Shown: one piece after another, positions 40,972 to 50,363 of the stretch | Layout of the letters: every line of letters starts with the position of its first letter | Numbering within the stretch: position 1 is the stretch's first letter | Origin: Streptomyces sp. Ag109_O5-1 | GTDB taxonomy: Bacteria > Actinomycetota > Actinomycetes > Streptomycetales > Streptomycetaceae | Length of the DNA stretch: 64,000 bases | Assembly (NCBI RefSeq): GCF_003814875.1 | Contig: NZ_RKQF01000001.1 | Span: forward strand, 4,712,001 to 4,776,000 | Direction: 5' to 3' | Translations under genes and position numbers: made by a program | The notes under the pieces: generated by a model | What the model saw: the letters and a program-made list of their open reading frames with translations, nothing else | What the model was told of the DNA's origin: nothing | Databases searched by the model: none

Positions 40972-41582
40972 TGCAGGTACTGCGGGTACGAAGACTCCTC
41001 GCCGTCGCCGGGCTGGCGCTCGCGCTCTCCGGGTGCGGGATCCGGGCCACCGAGGTGCCGACCGACTTCGGCGGGGCACCCTCGCGGGTGCCGTGCTCAA
41101 TGACCCAGCCGGATCTGTCGGCCCAGGAGGAGCACGGGGTGCCGCTGCAGGTGTTCCTGCTGTGCGGCGCCTCGCTGGTGACCGTCGACCGGGAGGTGCG
41201 GGTCCCGGACGGTACGGCGGACGCCAAGCGGCGGGTGATCGTCGCGCAGGGGCTCCTCGACCAGCTCGCCGAGACGCCGTCGGCCGCCGAGAAGGAGGCC
41301 GGCTACACGACGTATGTGCGCGGCGGGATGAGCGTGGGCGGGCCGCGGGCCGGGGACCCCGACGACACGCTGCGGCTGAGCACGTCGCCGCCGCAGCTGA
41401 CGTCGTACGCGCTCGCGCAGATCGTGTGCACGCTGTCCGACTCGGCGGCGGCGGAGGGGGACGGCTCGGTGATCCTGGGCGGGCCGGGGACGGAGCCGTT
41501 GCGGCGGTACGAGTGCACGGACGCGGTGCGGAACTCTCCGAGTGGGAACCGGCCGCCGTCCAGTGAGGTTGCTTCCGGGTGA
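40968..41582 (+). CDS. Lipoprotein co-transcribed with afsQ1/afsQ2
   Basis: A 204-residue protein. The signal LLAVAGLALALSGC has a clear lipobox with Cys near residue 23. The mature part has a GerMN/LpqB-like feel (LQVFLLCGASLVTVDREV, RRVIVAQGLLDQLAETPSAAEKEAGYTT) with three further Cys, and an acidic, Ser/Pro-rich end. GTG 40968 or ATG 40971 overlaps the afsQ2 stop, so it is coupled to the kinase and probably acts outside the membrane with the AfsQ2 sensor. This fits the known third gene of the afsQ locus. Confidence 0.8.
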   Translation: MMQVLRVRRLLAVAGLALALSGCGIRATEVPTDFGGAPSRVPCSMTQPDLSAQEEHGVPLQVFLLCGASLVTVDREVRVPDGTADAKRRVIVAQGLLDQLAETPSAAEKEAGYTTYVRGGMSVGGPRAGDPDDTLRLSTSPPQLTSYALAQIVCTLSDSAAAEGDGSVILGGPGTEPLRRYECTDAVRNSPSGNRPPSSEVASG

Positions 41583-41643
41583 GGGGCGGTTTGGCGCCTC
41601 AGGGGGTGCCACCTGGGGTTGTGGGGCGGGTGCGGGTCGTATC

Positions 41644-41692
41644 GGGTTGCTCGCGCAGTTCCCCGCGCCCCTGACGGGGCGCTGTTGCCAGC
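41644..41692 (+). repeat. Dispersed intergenic repeat, copy 6
   Basis: GGTTGCTCGCGCAGTTCCCC then CGCCCCTGACGGGGCG, identical in the hairpin to copy 3. It sits 60 bp behind the lipoprotein stop codon and before the VanZ-like gene. Confidence 0.75.
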
Positions 41693-41756
41693 GTGTGTTT
41701 GAGGCCTCACTGCCCTATCCGGAACCGATCGTGTGCGTGGGTGCGTCTTGGGGGGC

Positions 41757-42308
41757 GTGCAGCGTCAAGGCTCCATCGGCGGCAGCGCCGCGATCCGCGT
41801 CCGTGTGACAGGGGGTGTCCTCCTTGTCGCACATCTCGCGTTCGTCGCCTGGCTGATGCTGCGGCCGCTGGACGTGCCCTGGGTGATGCCCGCCAACCTG
41901 CACCCGTTCGCCGGTATCCGTACCGACCTGTCGCTGGGCTGGCGGGAGGCGGCGCACCGGATCGGTGAGGGGCTCGCGCTGCTCGCCCCGCTGGGTGTGC
42001 TGCTGCCGATGGTCCACGGCAGACTCGACGCCTCCCCGCTCGGCTCCCTGATCCGTACGGCCACCGCGGGCGCCCTGATCTCGCTGGGTATAGCCCTGCT
42101 GCAGACCGGGGTGCCCGGTCGTGTGGTGGACGTCGACTCGATCCTGCTGAACACGACCGGTGTGGTGCTGGCGCATCTCGCCGTGGTGCCGGCAGGCCGG
42201 TCCCGGCTGCGCCGCAAGGGGGAGCGGGTGGGGCGTACGGCCGTACCGCAGGAGGAGACGGCTCAGGGTCGCACCCCGACGATTCCCAGGGTCGGGATCG
42301 CCCCGTAG
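41757..42308 (+). CDS. VanZ-like membrane protein
   Basis: A protein of about 183 residues with four to five transmembrane helices. The segments VLLVAHLAFVAWLMLRPLDVPWVMPANLHPFAGIRTDL, LLAPLGVLLPMVHG, ISLGIALLQTGVPGRVVDVDSILLNTTGVVLAHL match the VanZ fold (conserved acidic D-V-D and N-T-x-G). The tail is basic and hydrophilic. GTG 41757 is used; GTG 41733 would add eight residues. VanZ proteins are tied to glycopeptide tolerance or other envelope functions, but no resistance genes are near. Confidence 0.75.
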   Translation: MQRQGSIGGSAAIRVRVTGGVLLVAHLAFVAWLMLRPLDVPWVMPANLHPFAGIRTDLSLGWREAAHRIGEGLALLAPLGVLLPMVHGRLDASPLGSLIRTATAGALISLGIALLQTGVPGRVVDVDSILLNTTGVVLAHLAVVPAGRSRLRRKGERVGRTAVPQEETAQGRTPTIPRVGIAP

Positions 42309-42403
42309 AGCGACGCTTCGACCCGGTTCGTCACCGTAGCGTGGAGGGCAGTTGAGGGGCCGCACGGGCCGCCTCGCACCGGACGCTCACGAAGGAGCCG
42401 CAG

Positions 42404-42601
42404 ATGTCCAGCCTCGCCCGCCCCACCAACGGCCGCATGATCGGCGGAGTGTGCGCCGCGCTGGCCCGGCGCTTCGGCACCTCCGCGACGACGATGCGGG
42501 TGATCTTCCTGCTCTCCTGCCTGCTGCCGGGCCCGCAGTTCCTGCTCTACATAGCCCTGTGGATCCTGCTCCCCGCGGAGGAGAAGGCCTCGGCCTGGTA
42601 G
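42404..42601 (+). CDS. PspC-domain small membrane protein
   Basis: A 65-residue protein that is essentially one PspC domain: RPTNGRMIGGVCAALARRFGTSATTMRVIFLLSCLLPGPQFLLYIALWILLPAEE. One to two hydrophobic helices follow the G-V-C-A-A-L-A-R-R-F-G motif. PspC proteins act in envelope stress responses in other bacteria. It has a GGAG site before ATG 42404. Confidence 0.85.
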   Translation: MSSLARPTNGRMIGGVCAALARRFGTSATTMRVIFLLSCLLPGPQFLLYIALWILLPAEEKASAW

Positions 42602-42614
42602 TCCCTTGCACGAC

Positions 42615-42662
42615 AACGCCGTTGGGGCGCCCCGGTCGGATCCGGGGCGCCCCGACGGCGTT
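42615..42662. terminator. Bidirectional terminator between the PspC gene and the secreted protein gene
   Basis: Arms of 21 bp (42615-42635 and 42642-42662) pair with a single mismatch, starting AACGCCGTTGGGGCGCC and enclosing six bases. It lies exactly between two convergent genes, 13 bp from each. Confidence 0.85.
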
Positions 42663-42675
42663 CGCTCGGGCGGGA

Positions 42676-43029
42676 TCAGCCGAGCGGAATCCCGTTCACG
42701 GGCAGGCCATGCGTGGGCAGGCCCTGGAGCGGCAGTCCGCCGAGGAGGCCGGCGACGGGCTTGGTCGGGCCCGCGGCGAGAAGCTGCTGGGCGGCGGGCT
42801 GGGCGGCGGCGAGCCCCGCACCGAGGGCGGCCTGCCCCTGCCCGAGGACCTCACCGGCACCGGGCAGGGTCTTGGCGACGTTCTCGGCCGGCAGCGTCCT
42901 GGTGACGGTGTCCAGGGCCTGCGGGGCGTCCGGGACGGCCGGGGCCGCGTTGGCCGCGCCCGCACCGACGGCGGCGAAGGCGGCACCGAGGGCGGCGACA
43001 CCGAGGGTCTTGGCAGCAGACTGCTTCAT
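42676..43029 (-). CDS. Small secreted Ala/Pro/Gly-rich protein
   Basis: A 117-residue protein. The signal peptide TLGVAALGAAFAAVGAGAANAAP is cleaved near residue 28. The mature part (about 90 residues) is low in charge, with DAPQALDTVTRTLP, GAGEVLGQGQAALGAG and a C-terminal LGGLPLQGLPTHGLPVNGIPLG of repeated G-L-P units. It resembles the protein encoded at 36286-36681. No enzyme motif is visible. An envelope or structural role is a guess. Confidence 0.7.
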   Translation of the reverse strand: MKQSAAKTLGVAALGAAFAAVGAGAANAAPAVPDAPQALDTVTRTLPAENVAKTLPGAGEVLGQGQAALGAGLAAAQPAAQQLLAAGPTKPVAGLLGGLPLQGLPTHGLPVNGIPLG

Positions 43030-43186
43030 CGTTGATGCGTCCTTGGATTTTGGAATGCGGTGACGGGGTCGATAACACGCTGAGCGGTCCACGACCGTAA
43101 ACACGACGGACCGCCCGCCGCAAACACCGAAATGCGGACGACTTGTGAACACCCGTCCGCATTCCGCGCCCCGTCCGGACGCCCGG

Positions 43187-44344
43187 TCAGCCCTCCGGGT
43201 CGACAGAACCGCTGGTGGAGGCGGTCTGCCGGAACAGCCATTCGGATTTCAGCTCCGCATAACCCGGCTTGACGACGTCATTGATCATCGCCAGGCGTTC
43301 ATCGAAAGGAATGAACGCTGATTTCATCGCATTGACGGAGAACCACTGCAGGTCGTCGAGCGTGTAATCGAATGCCTCGACGAGATGCTCGAATTCCCGG
43401 CTCATGCTGGTCCCGGACATCAGCCGGTTGTCGGTGTTCACGGTGGCCCGGAAGTGCAGCCGGCGCAGCAGCCCGATCGGATGGTCGGCGTAGGAGTCGG
43501 CAGCGCCGGTCTGGAGGTTGGAGCTGGGGCACAGCTCCAGCGGGATCCGCTTGTCGCGGACGTACGACGCGAGCCGGCCGAGCTTGACCGTGCCGTCCTC
43601 GTGGATCTGGATGTCGTCGATGATCCGCACGCCGTGCCCGAGCCGGTCGGCGCCGCACCACTGGAGGGCCTGCCAGATGGACGGCAGTCCGAAGGCTTCG
43701 CCGGCGTGGATGGTGAAGTGGTTGTTCTCGCGCTTGAGGTACTCGAAGGCGTCGAGGTGCCGGGTGGGCGGGTAGCCGGCCTCGGCGCCGGCGATGTCGA
43801 AGCCGACGACGCCCAGGTCCCGGTAGCGGTTGGCGAGTTCGGCGATCTCCAGGGAGCGGGCCGCGTGCCGCATCGCGGTGAGCAGGGCGCCGACCCGGAT
43901 CCGGTGGCCGTTCTCCCGCGCCAGGGCCTCACCCTGCCGGAAGCCCTCGTTGACGGCCTCGACGACCTCTTCGAGGGACAGGCCCTGTTCGAGGTGCTGC
44001 TCGGGCGCGTAGCGCACCTCGGCGTAGACGACGCCGTCCTCGGCGAGGTCCTCCGCGCACTCGCGGGCGACCCGGATGAGCGCGTCCCGGGTCTGCATCA
44101 CGCCGACGGTGTGCGAGAAGGTCTCCAAGTACCGTTCCAGCGAGCCGGAGTCGGCGGCCTCGCGGAACCAGATGCCGAGTTTGTCCGGGTCGGTCTCGGG
44201 GAGCTGGGAGTACCCGCCCTCCCGGGCCAGGTCGGCGACGGTACCGGGACGCAGGCCGCCGTCCAGATGGTCATGCAGCAGAACCTTCGGTGCCCGGCGG
44301 ATCTGCTCCGGCGTCGGGGTGTTCGCGGTGCTCTGGCTCGTCAT
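43187..44344 (-). CDS. add: Adenosine deaminase
   Basis: It hydrolyses adenosine and deoxyadenosine to inosine or deoxyinosine, which pnp then cleaves. The 385-residue TIM-barrel metalloenzyme shows LLHDHLDGGLRPGTV (zinc-binding HxH), FTIHAGEAFGLPS (zinc His and catalytic Glu), LELCPSSNLQTGA, and TVNTDNRLMSGTSMSREFEHL (zinc Asp). ATG 44344 is close to an excellent TAGAGT -10 (44356-44351) and the operator at 44361-44372, so its mRNA is probably leaderless. The gene is single, with no downstream partner. Confidence 0.95.
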   Translation of the reverse strand: MTSQSTANTPTPEQIRRAPKVLLHDHLDGGLRPGTVADLAREGGYSQLPETDPDKLGIWFREAADSGSLERYLETFSHTVGVMQTRDALIRVARECAEDLAEDGVVYAEVRYAPEQHLEQGLSLEEVVEAVNEGFRQGEALARENGHRIRVGALLTAMRHAARSLEIAELANRYRDLGVVGFDIAGAEAGYPPTRHLDAFEYLKRENNHFTIHAGEAFGLPSIWQALQWCGADRLGHGVRIIDDIQIHEDGTVKLGRLASYVRDKRIPLELCPSSNLQTGAADSYADHPIGLLRRLHFRATVNTDNRLMSGTSMSREFEHLVEAFDYTLDDLQWFSVNAMKSAFIPFDERLAMINDVVKPGYAELKSEWLFRQTASTSGSVDPEG

Positions 44345-44360
44345 TTCCGCACTCTAACTC

Positions 44361-44372
44361 CTACGCGCGTAG
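44361..44372. promoter_or_regulatory. Nucleoside-regulon operator, add copy
   Basis: Exact palindrome CTACGCGCGTAG, 16 bp upstream of the add start codon on the minus strand. It lies directly against the -10 hexamer TAGAGT, i.e. in the promoter spacer, as at deoC. Confidence 0.8.
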
Positions 44373-44467
44373 ATCGCTCGGTGTCCCACGTTTTACCTAT
44401 TCGTCGATACGTAACGGTGACCGCACGGACCGGTGGCGTACACCGCTTCTTCTGACACTGTTCTGTC

Positions 44468-45232
44468 ATGGCACAGCAAGCGACGCCGGTCCGAACGGCC
44501 AGACTGGGCAGGGCAGTCGGCCAGGAGCCGACGACGGTGACCGGGGTGGTCCTGCTGCTCCCGGGCGGCGAGGAGATCTCCGAGCGCAGACCCTCCCCCG
44601 TATGGGCGACCGGCCTGGTCCGCGCGGTCGGCCGCCGGCTCGCCCGGGACGGCCGCGACGAGGGGCTGGCCGCGCACATCGTCCACTACCGCTATCGCGG
44701 CTGGAACGGCAGCGAGGCGCATCCCGCGGGGGACGCGACCTGGGCCGCGGACGAGGTGGTGCGACGGTACGGCGATGTGCCGGTGTGCATGCTGGGGGTG
44801 GGCATGGGCGGCCGGGCCGCACTGCGCGCGGCCGGGCACGAGGCGGTCAACTCCGTCGTCTCCGTCGCCCCTTGGCTGCCGGAGACGGATGTGGCGGCAC
44901 CCGAGGAGCCGGTACGGCAGCTGGCGGGGCGGCGGGTGCTGATCGTGCACGGCACGAACGACGAACGGACCGATCCCGAACTGTCGTTCCGGCTGGCGGC
45001 GCGGGCGAAGAAGGCGAACCGGGAGGTGTGCCGGTTCGAGGTGCACTCGGACGGGCACGGGCTGCATCAGCACCGGGACGAAGTCCTCGCGCTCACTTCG
45101 GACTTCGTCATGGGCGCGTTGTACGGGGATGCGGTGTCGCGGCCGGTGGAGGACGCGTTGGCCGCGCCGCCGCCGATCGGGTTGCGAATGCCACTTGCCG
45201 CGGGCTTCGGCCGGTCGCTCCGTAAGGGCTGA
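44468..45232 (+). CDS. Alpha/beta-hydrolase-fold protein with a replaced nucleophile
   Basis: A 254-residue protein. The fold is evident from GVVLLLPGGEEIS (oxyanion strand), AHIVHYRYRGWNGSEAHP, VLIVHGTNDERTDPE (acid loop) and SDGHGLHQHRDEV (His). The nucleophile elbow reads LGVGMGGRAALRAAG, so the expected Ser of G-x-S-x-G is Met. Either it is non-enzymatic or another residue acts. It is divergent from add. ATG 44468 is close behind the add operator region but the operator orientation favours add. Confidence 0.75.
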   Translation: MAQQATPVRTARLGRAVGQEPTTVTGVVLLLPGGEEISERRPSPVWATGLVRAVGRRLARDGRDEGLAAHIVHYRYRGWNGSEAHPAGDATWAADEVVRRYGDVPVCMLGVGMGGRAALRAAGHEAVNSVVSVAPWLPETDVAAPEEPVRQLAGRRVLIVHGTNDERTDPELSFRLAARAKKANREVCRFEVHSDGHGLHQHRDEVLALTSDFVMGALYGDAVSRPVEDALAAPPPIGLRMPLAAGFGRSLRKG

Positions 45233-45258
45233 TGGTCGGCTTCAGGGTGCGGGTTGTG

Positions 45259-45308
45259 TGTGGCTGGTCGCGCAGTTCCTCCCCCAGCGCCCCTGAAGAG
45301 GCGTTGTT
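45259..45308 (+). repeat. Dispersed intergenic repeat, copy 7 (diverged)
   Basis: GTGGCTGGTCGCGCAGTTCC followed by TCCCCCAGCGCCCCTGAAGAG, a variant shared with copy 1. It lies between the convergent hydrolase and LysR genes, ending at the LysR stop codon. Confidence 0.65.
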
Positions 45309-45309
45309 C

Positions 45310-46206
45310 CTAGGTCGGGAGCAGGTTGCCCCTTCTTGACAGCAGGAACTTCTTGAAGGCTGCCACCGGTGGGGTGTCCGGGTGGCCTTCCAGCCACGCC
45401 ACGCCGATCTCGCGTACCGCCCGTGGCGCCGTGACCGTCAGTTCCGCGACTCCCGGGCGGGGGAACGCCGGTGGCGGCAGCAGCGCCACCCCCAGTCCGG
45501 CCGCGACCAGGCCCCTCAAGGTCTCCGCCTCCTCGCCCTCGAAGGCGATGCGCGGTGTGAAGCCCGCCTCCTTGCAGAGGTCGTCGGTGATGCGGCGCAG
45601 ACCGTAGCCCGGTTCCAGGGTCACGAACGTCTCCTCGGCCGCCTCCGCCAGGCGGATGCGCTTACGGGTGGCCAGGGGGTGATCCACGGAGACCACCAAC
45701 CGCAGTTTCTGCTCGTCCAGGCGGCGCGCCACCAGGTCGGGGGCGTCCGGCACCGGGGAGGTGAGACACAGATCCAGCTCCCCCGCCCGGAGCTTCTCGA
45801 TCATCGCCTCGCCGTAGTTCTGGACGAGGCTGAAGCGGATGCGGGGATGGTCGGCGCGGAAGGCCTGCAGGAGACCGGGAACGGTCTCCACGCCCATCGT
45901 GTGCAGGAAGCCGAAGGCGACCTTGCCGGTGGTGGGGTCGGCGTCGGCGCGTACCTCGTCGGCGGCGCGCCGGACCTCGGCGAGGGCGCGTTCGACCGAG
46001 GTGAGGAAGGTGCGGCCGGCCGGGGTGAGGGAGACGGTCCGGCCGTGGCGGCTGAAGAGGTCGACGCCCAGGTCCTGTTCCAGGCGGACCATCGCACGGG
46101 AGAGCGTGGACTGGGGGACGCTGAGCTCCTGCGCCGCCCTGGTGACATGCTCCGTGCGGGCCACGCCGGCGAAGTACGCGAGGCGTGGAGCCAGCAACAT
46201 CGTCAT
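45310..46206 (-). CDS. LysR-family transcriptional regulator
   Basis: A 298-residue regulator: HTH PRLAYFAGVARTEHVTRAAQELSVPQSTLSRAMVRLEQDLG, linker helix LTPAGRTFLTSVERALAEV, then the two-lobed effector domain (VAFGFLHTMGVETVPGLLQAFRADHPRIRFSLV). ATG 46206 places the HTH at the N terminus as usual; ATG 46260 would add 18 residues. It is divergent from an MFS exporter, the usual LysR/target layout, and the 119-bp gap contains ATGCAT-centred palindromic stretches suitable for T-n11-A sites. Confidence 0.88.
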   Translation of the reverse strand: MTMLLAPRLAYFAGVARTEHVTRAAQELSVPQSTLSRAMVRLEQDLGVDLFSRHGRTVSLTPAGRTFLTSVERALAEVRRAADEVRADADPTTGKVAFGFLHTMGVETVPGLLQAFRADHPRIRFSLVQNYGEAMIEKLRAGELDLCLTSPVPDAPDLVARRLDEQKLRLVVSVDHPLATRKRIRLAEAAEETFVTLEPGYGLRRITDDLCKEAGFTPRIAFEGEEAETLRGLVAAGLGVALLPPPAFPRPGVAELTVTAPRAVREIGVAWLEGHPDTPPVAAFKKFLLSRRGNLLPT

Positions 46207-46325
46207 GTCTTCTGTGTCACTGTACGGTGACAGGCGCTCGGCTGACCTCTGCTGATGCATCACAGGAACGATTATGACGATTCCATGCATTGGACGGATG
46301 ACGGCGGGGTCCGTACGTTCGAAGT

Positions 46326-47588
46326 ATGTCTCCCGCCAGTACCGGGGCGTCCACCATCGTGGGCGCCGCAACGACCGTCCCCGCCCCCGACTCCCGGCTG
46401 ACCCCGGGCGGCCCCGGCTACCGCCGGATGAGCTTCGCCCTCTTCCTCGCCGGTGTCGCGACCTTCGCCCTCCTCTACTCCACGCAGGCCCTGCTGCCGC
46501 TGATCTCCAACGGCTTCGGGGTGAGCGCGAGCGACGCGAGCTGGACAGTGGCGGCGGCGACGGGCGGCCTGGCGCTGTTCGTCCTCCCCATGAGCGCCCT
46601 CTCCGAGCGCTTCGGGCGGCGTACCGTCATGACGGCCTCGCTGGCGGTGGCGGTGACCGTCGGACTGCTGGTCCCCTTCGCGCCCTCGCTGGGCGTGCTG
46701 GTGGTACTGCGGGGCGTCCAGGGTGCGGCGCTGGCCGGACTGCCGGCCTCGGCGACGGCGTATCTGGCGGAGGAGGTCCGCCCGAAGGCGCTGGTCACGG
46801 CGATCGGTCTGTTCGTCGCGGGCAACAGCGTCGGCGGGATGAGCGGCCGGGTCATCACCGGCTGGGTCGCGCAGGAGTGGGGCTGGCGCATCGCCGTCGG
46901 CGTCGTGGGCGCGATCGCCGTCGGCTGCGCCATCGCCTTCCGGCTGCTCCTCCCGGCCCCGCAGCACTTCAAGGCGGGCTCGCTGCACCCGCGCCGGCTG
47001 CTCGGCACGGTCCGCGACCACCTCGCGAACCCGCTGCTGCGCCGCCTGTACGCGATCGGCGCACTGTTCATGACCGTCTTCGGCGGCGTCTACACGGTGA
47101 TCGGCTACCGCCTGACCGAGGAGCCCTTCTCGCTCCCCCAGGGCATCATCGGCTCGATCTTCCTGGTGTACCTGGTCGGCACGGTGTCGGCGTCGACGGC
47201 AGGCCGGCTTGTGGGCCGGCTGGGCCGCCGAGGCGCCCTCTACCTGGGCGGCGGTACGACGGCCGCCGGTCTCCTCCTCTCCCTGGCCGACTCGCTCCCG
47301 CTGGTCCTGCTGGGCCTGGTCCTGATCACCGCGGGCTTCTTCGCGGGCCACGCAGTGGCCTCCTCGGCGGTCAGCAAGACGGCGACCCACGGCCGGGCCC
47401 AGGCCTCGGCCCTCTACCAGTCCGCGTACTACATCGGCTCCAGCGCGGGCAGCACGGTCGGCGCGATGGCCTTCCACGCGAGCGGCTGGTCGGGCACGGT
47501 CGGCGTCGGCCTCCTGGCGATCCTGGGCGTCGTGACGATCACGGTCCTCGGCTCCCTGGCCGCGCGCCGCGCACCGGTCGCCGCCTGA
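46326..47588 (+). CDS. Major facilitator superfamily exporter
   Basis: A 420-residue transporter with twelve helices, preceded by a 35-residue N-terminal extension. The loop 2-3 motif is LSERFGRRTVMTASLAV and the motif C-like segment is GVQGAALAGLPASATAYLAEEV, which fits drug/sugar exporters of the AraJ/YnfM type. It is divergent from the LysR gene and probably its target. The substrate is unknown. The C terminus ends in RRAPVAA shortly before a pseudogene fragment. Confidence 0.87.
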   Translation: MSPASTGASTIVGAATTVPAPDSRLTPGGPGYRRMSFALFLAGVATFALLYSTQALLPLISNGFGVSASDASWTVAAATGGLALFVLPMSALSERFGRRTVMTASLAVAVTVGLLVPFAPSLGVLVVLRGVQGAALAGLPASATAYLAEEVRPKALVTAIGLFVAGNSVGGMSGRVITGWVAQEWGWRIAVGVVGAIAVGCAIAFRLLLPAPQHFKAGSLHPRRLLGTVRDHLANPLLRRLYAIGALFMTVFGGVYTVIGYRLTEEPFSLPQGIIGSIFLVYLVGTVSASTAGRLVGRLGRRGALYLGGGTTAAGLLLSLADSLPLVLLGLVLITAGFFAGHAVASSAVSKTATHGRAQASALYQSAYYIGSSAGSTVGAMAFHASGWSGTVGVGLLAILGVVTITVLGSLAARRAPVAA

Positions 47589-47662
47589 GACCTGGGACCT
47601 GGGACCTCAAGAGACGTTCCGTGCGGGTGCGCGCCGGGTACGGCGACGACGTGGCCGTGTAG

Positions 47663-47854
47663 CGGCTGCCGGCACGGCTGAGCGGTGCCGAGGAGGCGGG
47701 CGTGGCCGTCAACCCGGCGTATCTGCTGGACGCGCTGAACTCCTTCGAGGGGCCCGCGCTCCGGGTGGAGCTGCTGAGGTCGGGGCAGCGGGCGTTGCTG
47801 TCCTGCGGCAGTTCGCACCGGCATCTGCGCATGTCGGTGAAGCAACTGGTCTGA
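47663..47854 (+). pseudogene. Remnant of a beta-clamp (DnaN)-like C-terminal domain
   Basis: The frame after the TAG at 47660 reads GVAVNPAYLLDALNSFEGPALRVELL, then S-G-Q-R-A-L-L-S-C and HLRMSVKQLV before TGA 47854. This matches the last strands and helix of a beta-clamp domain (V-A-F-N-P-x-Y-L-L-D-A-L ... V-x-L-E ... Y-L-L-M-P-V-R-L). There is no start codon or upstream domain; in actinobacteria this domain also occurs fused to MerR-type regulators. It is therefore a fragment left behind the MFS gene, not a functional gene. Confidence 0.6.
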
Positions 47855-47967
47855 GCTGGGCTTTTCCGCACTTCAGGGGCCATTGTCAGTGGGCTGCGGT
47901 AGCTTCCGAGGTGCTGGGGCGCAACGGCGCGCGAACAGGAACGGCCACAGGGGTGGGTGGACGGACG

Positions 47968-48981
<1,014 letters not shown>

Positions 48982-49414
48982 GGCCGGGTCGGGGTCCCGC
49001 AGCCGTATCCGCCCGCCGGCCCGGCGGGCCGCCAGCTCCAGCCGGGCCAGCAGATCGACGACGGCGAGCCCGGGCGGCCCCACACCGCCCACATCGCAGA
49101 CGACGACCCCGGCCCCGGTGACATCGAGTAGCTCACGCACCGCGTCGCACAGCCCCGGCACCTCGTCCCTGGCGACGGGGCCGGACAGCACGAGTACGGC
49201 GGGGGTCACGGCATCCACGAACCGGTAGACCGGCGGCGGTCTGACAACTCATCGGTAGGGCAGCGGGCTCCCGCTGGGTCACGTAGATCACAAGGGTCAT
49301 AACGTTGACCTGCGACTGACCGGACCCGAGGGTTAGGTGCATGCCCCACGGATCACCTCACGGATCAGCACCGCCCCGGACGACCCGCGGGCTCCTTCCC
49401 CGCAAGGGGGTGCC

Positions 49415-50335
49415 GTGCAGGGGGTGTTGAGCGGCTTCGCGGTGATCGCGATCGTCATCGCCGTCGGCTACCTGCTCGGCCGCGGCGGCCACCTCGGCAC
49501 CAACGGCCGTGAGGTCCTCACCAAGCTCGCCTTCCACGTCGCCTCCCCCGCCCTTCTCTTCACCACCCTCGCCAAGGCCGACCTGGCGGTGATCTTCTCC
49601 AGCCGCCTCCTGGTGACGGCCTTGTCCACGGCAGCGGCGGCGGGCGCGTTCGTGGCGGTGGGTGTCGGGCGCCACTGGGGCGTGGGCCGTACGACGATCG
49701 GCGCGCTGTGCTCCAGCTACGTCAACTCGGGCAACCTCGGCATCCCGATCGCGGTGTACGTCCTGGGCGACGCGTCCCTGGTGGCACCGGTGTTGCTCTT
49801 CCAGGTCGTCGTCCTCACCCCGGTCGCCCTGACGATCCTGGACCTGTCGGGCGCGGGCGAGAAGGGTCCGTGGTGGCGCCGGCTGCTGACCCCGCTCCGC
49901 AACCCGATAGCCGTCGGCTCACTGTCCGGCGTCGCGGTCTCGGGGCTCGGCATCCATGTCCCCGGCCCGGTGACGGACCCGCTCACCCTCATCGGCAACA
50001 TGTCCGTGCCGGCCGTCCTGCTCGCCTTCGGCATCTCCCTGCGCGGCAGCACGCTCCCCGGCCGGGGCCGCGAGCGCCACCCGGTGTTCCTGTCCGTCGC
50101 CCTGAAGTCGGTGGGCCAGCCCCTGGTCGCCTGGGCCCTGGCGTCGGCCGTCTTCGACCTGCACGGGGCGCCCCTGCTCGACGTGACGGTGACATCGGCG
50201 CTACCGGCCGCGCAGAACCTGTACACGTACGCCAGCACCTACCGGGTGGGCGAGGAACTGGCCCGGGACTCGATCCTGCTGTCGACGGTGCTGTCGGTAC
50301 CGGTGCTGGTGTTGGTCGCGGCGCTGCTGGGGTGA
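49415..50335 (+). CDS. AEC-family (auxin efflux carrier-like) transporter
   Basis: A 306-residue protein with ten helices in two inverted halves. GFAVIAIVIAVGYLLGRGG, SSYVNSGNLGIPIAVYVLG (helix 4 break, N-S-G-N-L-G-I-P) and SALPAAQNLYTYASTY (helix 9 break) are hallmark segments. Substrates of bacterial members are dicarboxylates or unknown acids. GTG 49415 with AAGGGGG just before it is preferred over starts in the leader. It converges on deoA with only 28 bp between. Confidence 0.85.
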   Translation: MQGVLSGFAVIAIVIAVGYLLGRGGHLGTNGREVLTKLAFHVASPALLFTTLAKADLAVIFSSRLLVTALSTAAAAGAFVAVGVGRHWGVGRTTIGALCSSYVNSGNLGIPIAVYVLGDASLVAPVLLFQVVVLTPVALTILDLSGAGEKGPWWRRLLTPLRNPIAVGSLSGVAVSGLGIHVPGPVTDPLTLIGNMSVPAVLLAFGISLRGSTLPGRGRERHPVFLSVALKSVGQPLVAWALASAVFDLHGAPLLDVTVTSALPAAQNLYTYASTYRVGEELARDSILLSTVLSVPVLVLVAALLG

Positions 50336-50363
50336 CACCCCTGCAGCGCCGCATCCGAGCTGG

